A stretch of 41,611 bases of DNA from positions 1 to 41,611 of the forward strand of contig JAFXTB010000130.1 in the NCBI GenBank assembly GCA_017525225.1. The letters run 5' to 3'. How positions within the stretch are numbered: the first letter of the stretch is position 1; every line of letters starts with the position of its first letter. The position numbers and the translations under genes were made by a program. The notes below the pieces were generated by a model that was not told the DNA's origin, ran no database searches, and worked only from the letters and a program-made list of their open reading frames with translations. This DNA is from Kiritimatiellia bacterium (GTDB taxonomy: Bacteria; Verrucomicrobiota; Kiritimatiellia; RFP12; UBA1067). Positions 35,848-41,611 of the stretch are shown here, one piece after another.

Positions 35848-36834
35848 ATGTCCCTAAAGGAAGAGCTTGTCGCCCTGGCGAAGGAGTGCGGGGCCGACAT
35901 TGTCGGTGTCGCGCCGGCTTCGCGTTTTGCCGCGGACGATCCGGTCTTCAGGCTGTTGCCGCAGGCGAGAAGCGTCGTCGGCGTAGCCTTCCGCATCCTG
36001 CGCGGCACCTACCGCGGGACTGAGGAGGGGACCACCTTCTACCAATACACGACGATGGCCGTGGAGAACATGGAGGAGACGGTCATGCCGATCGCCCTCC
36101 TGCGGCTGTCGAACCTTCTGGAGGAGAAGGGCTTCATCGCCGTGCCCCAGAGGCGGAACCAGACGATCATGCAGGAGGACGACGGAACCAATCCCGAAGT
36201 CGCCTACGATGCCATCAGCCGCGGGCGCAGGGCGGAGAACAGTCTGCACTTCGAGGATGCGGCGGTCAGGTGCGGGCTTGGTGAACTCGGTTTCCACGGA
36301 GCGCTCCTTACCGACGACTTCGGTCCGTTCGTGCGCTATGTCTTCATCCTTACGGATGCCGAGCTGGAGGCTGACCCCGTGATCGCGCCGCATCTCTGCG
36401 ACAGGTGCGGCGAATGCGCGAAGGGGTGTCCCGGACGCGCGATCGATCCGGCGACCGGCAGACGGGACGACTGGCGTTGCGCCGCCTACTACAACGGTGC
36501 GAACGGCCTCAAGAACCCGTTCATGCCGCCGGATGCGTTCAAGGATTTCCCGGATCGCCTGAAGATCATCGCCGGCGAGGCGGAGATCGACGAGGAGAAG
36601 GCGAAGAGGATCATCGACAACATCTGGTTCTATCCGCCGGCCCAGCACTCGTATCCATGCTCGATCTGCGGCCGCGCGTGCGATACGGCCTGCTATCGCC
36701 ATCTTGAGCGGAAGGGCGCGTTGAAGCGCAGGTTCGTGCGACCTTTCCGTTCTCGCGAAGAGTGGAAGTTCAAGCTTTCCGACTTCGAGGTGGTTTCAGC
36801 AGGACCGCACGCCCCGGAATGTACGGTGGAATGA
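35848..36834 (+). CDS. QueG-like (COG1600) iron-sulfur protein, paralogue 3
   Basis: The 328-residue protein has ECGADIVGVAPASRF, ARSVVGVAFRILRGTYRGTEEGTTFYQYTTMA and CGLGELGFHGALLTDDFGPFVRYVFILTDAELEADP. The first cluster motif is CDRCGECAKGCPGRA (Cys184, 187, 190, 194; no fifth Cys). The second is CSICGRACDTACYRHLERKG (271, 274, 278, 282), very close to the end motif of paralogue 2. A further 45 residues follow. A perfect AAAGGAGGT (35832-35840) lies 7 nt before the ATG, the best Shine-Dalgarno in the window. Its strength suggests that this last gene of the unit is translated well. A promoter for ribH follows. Confidence 0.82.
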   Translation: MSLKEELVALAKECGADIVGVAPASRFAADDPVFRLLPQARSVVGVAFRILRGTYRGTEEGTTFYQYTTMAVENMEETVMPIALLRLSNLLEEKGFIAVPQRRNQTIMQEDDGTNPEVAYDAISRGRRAENSLHFEDAAVRCGLGELGFHGALLTDDFGPFVRYVFILTDAELEADPVIAPHLCDRCGECAKGCPGRAIDPATGRRDDWRCAAYYNGANGLKNPFMPPDAFKDFPDRLKIIAGEAEIDEEKAKRIIDNIWFYPPAQHSYPCSICGRACDTACYRHLERKGALKRRFVRPFRSREEWKFKLSDFEVVSAGPHAPECTVE

Positions 36835-36863
36835 CAATTTTGTCGTAATGGGTCTTTTTACGC

Positions 36864-36893
36864 TTGCGTATCGCCATGGGGATATGGGATAAT
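36864..36893 (+). promoter_or_regulatory. Promoter of ribH
   Basis: TTGCGT (36864-36869), an 18-nt spacer and GATAAT (36888-36893) with TG just upstream. AAAGGAGG (36911-36918) and the ribH ATG (36929) follow. The leader is too short for an FMN riboswitch. Confidence 0.7.
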
Positions 36894-36928
36894 CTAGACC
36901 GTTCGAAGGTAAAGGAGGAAATTCAGCC

Positions 36929-37390
36929 ATGAAGACCATAGAAGGCAATCTGACGGCCAAGGGGCTTGCGGTCGCGCTTGTAGCTAGCCGTTTCAACTCC
37001 TTTCTGGTGGAACAGCTGGTGAAGGGCGCGATAGATGCGTTCGTGCGGCTGGGCGGTGCAGACAAGGATCTGATGCTTGTGCGTGTGCCCGGCGCCTACG
37101 AGATCCCGGTCGTGGCCAAGCGGCTTGCCGCGTCGAAGAAATTCTCTGCCGTGGTGGGGCTGGGCGCGGTGGTGCAGGGGGCGACGCCCCACGCATCGCT
37201 CATCTGCGAGACGACCGCCCGTGCGTTCAGCGAGATCGCGCTTGAGACGGGCGTTCCCGTCGTGGATGGCGTGGTGACGGCCGAGAATCTTGAGCAGGCG
37301 GTGGAGCGCTGCGGCACGAAGCAGGGCAACAAGGGCTTTGCGGCCATGCAGGCGGCGGTGGAGCTGGCGAACGTGCTTGCGCGGCTATGA
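36929..37390 (+). CDS. ribH: 6,7-dimethyl-8-ribityllumazine synthase
   Basis: This enzyme makes the last riboflavin intermediate by joining the pyrimidine and the dihydroxybutanone phosphate. The 153-residue protein has the usual length. It shows VASRFNSFLVEQLVKGA, VRVPGAYEIPVVAKRLA, GLGAVVQGATPH with the catalytic histidine, LETGVPVVDGVVTAENLEQAVER and GTKQGNKGFAA. In most homologues TPH is followed by FDY; here the residues are ASLI, a change next to the active site. No other riboflavin gene is in the window. Its own promoter and ribosome-binding site are well formed. Confidence 0.95.
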   Translation: MKTIEGNLTAKGLAVALVASRFNSFLVEQLVKGAIDAFVRLGGADKDLMLVRVPGAYEIPVVAKRLAASKKFSAVVGLGAVVQGATPHASLICETTARAFSEIALETGVPVVDGVVTAENLEQAVERCGTKQGNKGFAAMQAAVELANVLARL

Positions 37391-37460
37391 GCCGGCGTCC
37401 CCGCGCGGATTGGATTTGGATCATAGGCAAAACAACAAAAAAGAAAGGTACAGTGCTGAG

Positions 37461-38699
37461 ATGGCGAAGGTGAAGAAGGTGGCGTTCCTGACCGCAGGTG
37501 GTCTGGCGCCTTGTTTGAGTTCCTCGATCGGGTTCCTGATCGATGAATACACGAGGCGTGCGCCCGAGGTGGAGATGATAGGCTATGTGAACGGGTACAT
37601 GGGGCTTCTGAAGGGTGAGTCCATTCCCGTGACCCCCGAGGTGCGCAAGCAGGCATTGAAGCTCACCAGGCACGGTGGCAGCCCGATCGGCAATAGCCGT
37701 GTCAAGCTCACAAACGTAGAGGATTGCGTAAAGCGTGGGCTGGTGAAGCCGGGCGAGGAGCCTCTGAAGGTGGCAGCGGACCAGCTCGTGAAGGATGGAG
37801 TGGACGTGCTGCACACGATCGGCGGAGACGATACCAACACCACGGCGGCAGACCTTGCTGCCTATCTCAAGAAGAACGGATACGCTCTCACGGTGGTAGG
37901 GCTGCCCAAGACGGTCGACAACGACGTCTATCCCATACGCCAGTCCCTGGGCGCCTACACGGCGGCGGAGGAGAGCGCGAAGTATTTCATGAACGTCGTC
38001 AAGGAGAACAGCGCCAATCCGCGCATGCTGATAGTCCATGAGGTGATGGGGCGCAACTGCGGCTGGCTCACGGCGTTCTCGGCGATCTACTACCACAAGA
38101 TGATATCCCGCAAGTCGATGGACTTCGTGCCGGAGTTCGGGCTCACGCGCGACAGGCAGGATGTCCATGCCGTGTACGTGCCGGAGTCGCGCTGCCGCTT
38201 CGAGGAAGAGGCCGCGCGTCTGCGCAAGGTGATGGACAGGCTCGACTGCGTGAACATCTTCGTTTCCGAGGGCGCGTGCGTCAAGGAGATCATCAAGGAG
38301 ATGAAGAAGCGCGGGGAGGAGATCCCGATGGATGCGTTCGGGCATCCCCGGCTCGACAAGGTGAACGTGGGCCAGTGGTTCGCGAAGCGTTTCGGCGAAA
38401 TGCTTGGCGCGGAGAAGACGCTTGTGCAGAAGAGCGGCTACTACGCCCGTGCGGCGGCGCCGAACAAGAAGGATCTCGGGCTTATCCACGACTGCTGCGT
38501 GAAGGCGGTGGAATGCGCGCTCGAGGGCGTTGGCGGTGTCGTGGGCAAGGATGAAGACAACCACAACGCGCTGCGCGCCTGCGAGTTCGACCGCATCAAG
38601 GGCGGCAAGCCGTTCAACGTGCGCAATTCGCGCTTCCGCAAGCTGCTCAGGCAGATCGGACAGCCGATTCCGCGCAAGACGCGCGTAGTCAAGAAGTAG
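37461..38699 (+). CDS. pfp: Pyrophosphate-dependent 6-phosphofructokinase
   Basis: This enzyme phosphorylates fructose-6-phosphate with PPi, reversibly, in place of ATP. The 412-residue protein has the two diagnostic PPi-type changes: GGDDT at 121-125 (ATP enzymes have GGDGS) and PKTVDND at 149-155 with Lys150 (ATP enzymes have PGTIDND). MGRNCGWL is also present. The N-terminal loop is AGGLAPCLSSSIG, the form found in one branch of bacterial PPi-PFKs. A start at the ATG 37461 gives a normal N-terminus, and a longer upstream frame is only read-through into ribH. With glgP it indicates an energy-saving glycolysis. Confidence 0.94.
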   Translation: MAKVKKVAFLTAGGLAPCLSSSIGFLIDEYTRRAPEVEMIGYVNGYMGLLKGESIPVTPEVRKQALKLTRHGGSPIGNSRVKLTNVEDCVKRGLVKPGEEPLKVAADQLVKDGVDVLHTIGGDDTNTTAADLAAYLKKNGYALTVVGLPKTVDNDVYPIRQSLGAYTAAEESAKYFMNVVKENSANPRMLIVHEVMGRNCGWLTAFSAIYYHKMISRKSMDFVPEFGLTRDRQDVHAVYVPESRCRFEEEAARLRKVMDRLDCVNIFVSEGACVKEIIKEMKKRGEEIPMDAFGHPRLDKVNVGQWFAKRFGEMLGAEKTLVQKSGYYARAAAPNKKDLGLIHDCCVKAVECALEGVGGVVGKDEDNHNALRACEFDRIKGGKPFNVRNSRFRKLLRQIGQPIPRKTRVVKK

Positions 38700-38727
38700 A
38701 AGTAGAACACCAGGAAAGGTATGATCC

Positions 38728-39420
38728 ATGGCTGATGAGAAAACCCAGGTACGGCATGTCCGCGCGGTAGTCGTAGAGTTCGACTTCACGGCGCTCGATG
38801 GCGCCTCTATCCTGTACAAGGTAGCGCAGGAGCGTCTTGCTGGATGCGGGATAGAGCTTACGCCGAAGCTTGAGGCGATGCATCTCGTCAACGGCAACTG
38901 CCAGGGGGCGCTGCGCGAGCTGTTCGACCGCTTTGGCAAGAAGCATGACCCCGCCAAGGTCGCGCGCGAGCTCATGGAGGCGTTCAAGGCGGAGCTGACC
39001 GCCCAGGCGGTCCAGGCGATCACGCCCGACTTCAAGGCGTTCGTGGCGGCGGTCGTCGACCATGGGCTCAAGACCGTGATCGCAACCCGCGCGGACCTTG
39101 AGGCGATCAAGCCGGCCCTGGCGGATTTCGACGCCGCCATGGTGGTGCCCTACAGCGAGCCTTCCCAGACATACGGCAACTGCAAGTGGGATGCGTGGCG
39201 TAGAGTCGTGCGCGCGAACGACCTGCACGAGATGCTGACCGTCGCCGTGACGGGGTCCGGATACGGCGTCAAGTCGGCGCTGGTCGCAGGGCTCTCCGCG
39301 ATCGCGATCATCCACGACCATGTGGCCTACCAGGATTTCGGCGGCGCCGATTTCGTGGCGGATGGCTTCAGCGCCGGTCTGGCGTCGGAAGTGCTGCGCA
39401 TGCTGCACCTGGACTCGTAG
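38728..39420 (+). CDS. HAD-superfamily-like protein with altered catalytic motifs
   Basis: The 230-residue protein has the layout of small HAD phosphatases/phosphomutases. An N-terminal strand reads VVVEFDFTALDGASILY, where DxDGT is expected. A helical cap follows, then LKTVIATRADLEAIKPALADFD (motif II region), CKWDAWRRVV (motif III lysine) and VAVTGSGYGVKSALVAGLSAIAI (where EDSxxGxxAAxxAG is expected). Motif I lacks the normal DxD pair and motif IV has TG in place of the acidic pair, so it may have lost phosphatase activity. It follows the PPi-PFK by 28 nt with a good AGGAAAGG (38712-38719), so the two are probably co-expressed. Confidence 0.7.
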   Translation: MADEKTQVRHVRAVVVEFDFTALDGASILYKVAQERLAGCGIELTPKLEAMHLVNGNCQGALRELFDRFGKKHDPAKVARELMEAFKAELTAQAVQAITPDFKAFVAAVVDHGLKTVIATRADLEAIKPALADFDAAMVVPYSEPSQTYGNCKWDAWRRVVRANDLHEMLTVAVTGSGYGVKSALVAGLSAIAIIHDHVAYQDFGGADFVADGFSAGLASEVLRMLHLDS

Positions 39421-39446
39421 TCCTGCGGCATGCCGGCAAGGTGACT

Positions 39447-39479
39447 GGCGGCTGCGTCGAACCTGGCGCGGCCGCCTTT
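39447..39479 (+). terminator. Weak terminator-like hairpin between the HAD-like gene and mazG
   Basis: GGCGGC (39447-39452) pairs with GCCGCC (39471-39476) and is followed by TTT. The 18-nt loop and short T run make this a weak candidate. Confidence 0.25.
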
Positions 39480-39493
39480 CGCATGGAGGATGC

Positions 39494-40288
39494 ATGAACG
39501 GCATAGAAAGACTTCATGAAATCATGACGCGTCTGCGGGATCCCGAGAAGGGATGTCCCTGGGACAAGGTGCAGACCCTCGAGACGCTCAAGCCGTGCGT
39601 GCTGGAGGAGACGTACGAGCTGCTTGCGGCGATGGACCATCCGGAGGATGCGGCGAACCATGTCGAGGAGCTGGGTGACGTCCTGCTACAGGTGATGTTC
39701 CAGTGCGTCATGGCCGAGCAGGAAGGGCGCTTTTCCTTCGACGACGTGGCCAACGCCATCTCCGACAAGCTTGTACGCCGCCATCCGCATGTCTTCGGCG
39801 ATGTCGTGGCCGGCGATCCGGCGACCGTGCTCAGGAACTGGGAGCAGATAAAGCAGCAGGAGCATCGCAAGGAGTCCCGCCACAGCGCGCTCGATGGCGT
39901 GCCGTCCGCGCTGCCGGCCCTCCTGAAGGCGCAGCGCACGCAGGAGAAGGCTGCGCGCGTCGGGTTCGACTGGAAGGACGCCTCTGGCCCGATCGACAAG
40001 ATACACGAGGAGCTTCGCGAACTGGAGGAGGCGGTCTCCGCCTCGTCCGACACTTCGCTCGACCCTCATGTGAAGGAGGAGCTGGGCGACCTTGTCTTCG
40101 CGGTAGCCAACCTGGCGCGCCATCTCAAGTGCGACGCGGAATCGGCAACGGCCGGCACGACGGCCAAGTTCGCCCGCAGGTTCAGGGCCGTGGAGGCGGC
40201 GGCAAAGGCTTCTGGACGCGATCTGAAGAACATGACCCTCGCCGAGATGGATGCGCTTTGGGAAGAGGCGAAGCGCGCGGAACGCTGA
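39494..40288 (+). CDS. mazG: MazG nucleoside triphosphate pyrophosphohydrolase
   Basis: This enzyme hydrolyses NTPs and dNTPs to monophosphates plus PPi, cleaning abnormal nucleotides. The 264-residue protein has the full-length double-domain form. Copy 1 has GCPWDKVQT, LEETYELLAAMD and EELGDVLLQV, the ExxE metal-binding set. Copy 2 has HEELRELEEAV and EELGDLVFAVANLARHL. RRHPHVFGDV is also present. A start at ATG 39494 with GGAGG at 39485-39489 fits the family's N-terminus (MNGIERLHEIMTRLRDPEKGCPWD). ispH begins 7 nt after the stop. PPi release could in principle feed the PPi-dependent phosphofructokinase; that is an inference. Confidence 0.95.
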   Translation: MNGIERLHEIMTRLRDPEKGCPWDKVQTLETLKPCVLEETYELLAAMDHPEDAANHVEELGDVLLQVMFQCVMAEQEGRFSFDDVANAISDKLVRRHPHVFGDVVAGDPATVLRNWEQIKQQEHRKESRHSALDGVPSALPALLKAQRTQEKAARVGFDWKDASGPIDKIHEELRELEEAVSASSDTSLDPHVKEELGDLVFAVANLARHLKCDAESATAGTTAKFARRFRAVEAAAKASGRDLKNMTLAEMDALWEEAKRAER

Positions 40289-40295
40289 GCGTGGC

Positions 40296-41177
40296 ATGAC
40301 GGTGGAGGCCATAGATCCGCATGGCTTCTGCAGCGGCGTGGCCCAGGCGCTTCGTCGGGCGGAAGAGGCCCTTGCCCATGCTCCGGCATTCTGCCTGCAT
40401 CCGCTCGTCCACAACGAGCGCATCGCCGCCGACCTGTCCGCAAGAGGCATGCGGATGGTCGGAAGTCTGGCCGACATCCCTGTCGGCGCGACGGTCGTGT
40501 TTTCGGCGCACGGGGTGAGCCCTGCGGTGCGAACCGAGGCGCTTCGGCGCGGACTCTGCGTGGTCGATGCGACCTGTCCATTCGTGATGCGTCTGCACAG
40601 GCAGGCTCGCCTCTTCGCCTCCCGCGGCACGCCGGTGGTGCTTATCGGCCATGTCGGCCACGCGGAGGTGCAGGGACTGTCCGGCGAGGTGGAGGCGTCC
40701 GGTGGAACGTTCCAGATCGTCCGTTCCGTGGCCGATGTCGGGAAACTGCCTTTCCCCGAGGATGGACCGGTGGGGGTGCTCTGCCAGACGACCTTCGATG
40801 CCGAGGCCGCCGCGGAGGTGCTTGCGGCGCTTGCAGCCAGGTATCCGGGACTTGTCGCCACGCCTGCCGCCGAGGCATGTTCCGCTGCGCGGGACAGGCA
40901 GGAGGCCGTGCGGGCCTTCGTACGCTCTGGCGGAGACGGCGTGCTGGTGCTGGGCAGTGTCACTAGCTCAAATACCCTGCGGCTCATGGAGGTCGCTTGC
41001 GAGGCCGGTGCGCGCCTTGCAGTCCGTGTGGCCGCCTTGGACGAAATCGCCGGACTGGATCTCGGCGGCATATCAAGGCTAGGGGTGAGCGCGGGCGCGT
41101 CGACCCCCGAGACATTCTTCGAGGAGGCCATGTCCATGCTCGTGGGCATGGCCGCCAGGATGGGGCAGAGGACCTGA
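40296..41177 (+). CDS. ispH: 4-hydroxy-3-methylbut-2-enyl diphosphate reductase (MEP pathway)
   Basis: IspH reduces HMBPP to IPP and DMAPP with a [4Fe-4S] cluster. The 293-residue protein has the three cluster cysteines: Cys12 (DPHGFCSGV), Cys94 (DATCPFV) and Cys195 (EACSAARDRQEA). Other signatures are LVHNERI, FSAHGVSP, IGHVGHAEVQG, QTTF, SVTSSNTLRL and GVSAGASTPE. It is the step directly after ispG (8157), although the two are 31 kb apart here. It follows mazG closely and shares its transcript. The gene is slightly shorter than the usual 310-320 residues. Confidence 0.95.
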   Translation: MTVEAIDPHGFCSGVAQALRRAEEALAHAPAFCLHPLVHNERIAADLSARGMRMVGSLADIPVGATVVFSAHGVSPAVRTEALRRGLCVVDATCPFVMRLHRQARLFASRGTPVVLIGHVGHAEVQGLSGEVEASGGTFQIVRSVADVGKLPFPEDGPVGVLCQTTFDAEAAAEVLAALAARYPGLVATPAAEACSAARDRQEAVRAFVRSGGDGVLVLGSVTSSNTLRLMEVACEAGARLAVRVAALDEIAGLDLGGISRLGVSAGASTPETFFEEAMSMLVGMAARMGQRT

Positions 41178-41333
41178 CATCCTCAGCCTGCTCCTGAACG
41201 GGCGTGGACTATCCCCGCAAGTCATCAACCACGGAAAACACTGAGGCTCGCGTTCGCGGGACACTGAAGTCAGCACGAAAGAAGCCTCTGGGCATCTCGC
41301 TGGCATGAGTCCACCTTCCATACACCGATATTT

Positions 41334-41378
41334 TAGAATGGGCAATCATCGGCTGAAATGCGTGAAACACCCATTCTA
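41334..41378. repeat. 9-bp perfect inverted repeat
   Basis: TAGAATGGG (41334-41342) is matched by CCCATTCTA (41370-41378), separated by 27 nt. It could be a regulatory stem-loop or a remnant of a mobile element. Confidence 0.5.
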
Positions 41379-41545
41379 CAGCCATTTCCGTGCCGCACAA
41401 AGGTGCGTTTCCGAGTATTCCGTGGTTGAGCCAACCTAGCGGAATTTGATAAAACAGTTGCTGACCTATTTGGGCGCATCTGCGTAATTCACCGCAGAGC
41501 CTTCTGATGTTTGGAAACAACTATTTGAAACAACTTGCCTTTGGC

Positions 41546-41567
41546 GCACGGGCTAACTCGCCCGTGC
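41546..41567. terminator. Stem-loop, possible bidirectional terminator
   Basis: GCACGGGC (41546-41553) pairs with GCCCGTGC (41560-41567) across a 6-nt loop. A short T run (GTTT) follows three bases later. The stem is strong; the T tract is weak. Confidence 0.4.
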
Positions 41568-41611
41568 CCGTTTGCCGACTTTGGAACGGATTCCCATCTG
41601 AGGTGAGGATC

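Larger units (their letters stand above)
41178..41611. other. Intergenic/edge region with no convincing gene
   Basis: This 434-nt stretch is clearly richer in A/T than the rest. It holds two inverted repeats (listed separately). A 103-codon minus-strand frame (41209-41520) has no recognisable family or ribosome-binding site and codon use unlike the neighbours, so it is not called as a gene. The region may be an old insertion, a remnant of a gene, or the upstream region of a gene beyond the window. Confidence 0.6.

Noticed and set aside
33853-36834. Reductive dehalogenase operon
   Set aside because: There is no Tat leader or RdhB-like anchor. The proteins fit the smaller COG1600 group better.
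36835-36928. FMN riboswitch upstream of ribH
   Set aside because: The leader after the -10 is only about 35 nt, too short for the roughly 120-nt FMN aptamer, and no conserved motif is present.
37461-38699. ATP-dependent phosphofructokinase
   Set aside because: GGDDT and PKTVDND are the PPi-type residues at the two deciding positions.
41209-41520. 103-codon minus-strand frame at the right end
   Set aside because: No known family, no ribosome-binding site and codon use unlike the other genes. Kept only as part of the unexplained end region.

Overview
The window looks like chromosome from a GC-rich, Gram-negative, probably anaerobic bacterium of the Verrucomicrobiota/Kiritimatiellota type. The Gram-negative call rests on BamA, RseP and an outer-surface repeat protein. 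The anaerobe call rests on pyrophosphate-dependent phosphofructokinase and many radical-SAM and Fe-S proteins. The lineage call is an inference from the very large glycine-rich secreted protein, exported SGNH and NodB-like enzymes and the overall gene mix; no rRNA or marker phylogeny could be run. No rRNA, tRNA, CRISPR array, phage gene or intact insertion sequence was seen.

Layout. (1) 1-4163: 3' part of a giant glycine-rich, lamin-tail-domain surface protein. (2) 4223-9233: leuS, rseP, ispG as a tight unit; leuS carries two low-complexity tandem-repeat insertions. (3) 9313-14141: glycogen phosphorylase overlapping bamA, preceded by a tiny leader ORF. (4) 14219-17233: small surface repeat protein, glnS, polyprenyl synthase. 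(5) 17281-18822: exported tandem SGNH hydrolase. (6) 18889-29121: a chain of nearly head-to-tail overlapping genes: HemN-type radical SAM protein, membrane-anchored protein, exported tandem methyltransferase, coiled-coil/Gly-rich protein, a branched-chain amino-acid type ABC transporter (livH, livM, a livG-livF fusion, livK) and, after a 34-nt gap, a HydE/BioB-type radical SAM enzyme. (7) 29084-30427, minus strand: NhaC antiporter, the only minus-strand gene that can be supported. (8) 30579-31670: exported NodB-like protein. (9) 31828-36834: ychF, a U32-like protein and three tandem paralogous QueG-like (COG1600) iron-sulfur proteins. (10) 36929-41177: ribH, PPi-phosphofructokinase, a degenerate HAD-like protein, mazG, ispH. 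(11) 41178-41611: a compositionally different stretch with inverted repeats and no convincing gene.

How the genes fit together. ispG, the FPP/GGPP-type synthase and ispH (spread over three loci) show an MEP isoprenoid route. leuS and glnS give direct Leu and Gln charging. rseP and bamA serve the envelope. glgP and PPi-PFK point to glycogen use with PPi-linked glycolysis. Most promoters share one readable form: a TTGCNN-like -35, a 17-18 bp spacer and TATAAT, often with an upstream TG. Several lie so close to the first ATG that very short-leader or leaderless transcripts are likely.

The most unusual items are: the U32-like plus triple QueG-like cluster; the LivG-LivF fusion, which has kept the parts of only one of its two composite ATP sites; the exported tandem methyltransferase; and the in-frame 9-bp repeat insertions in LeuRS.
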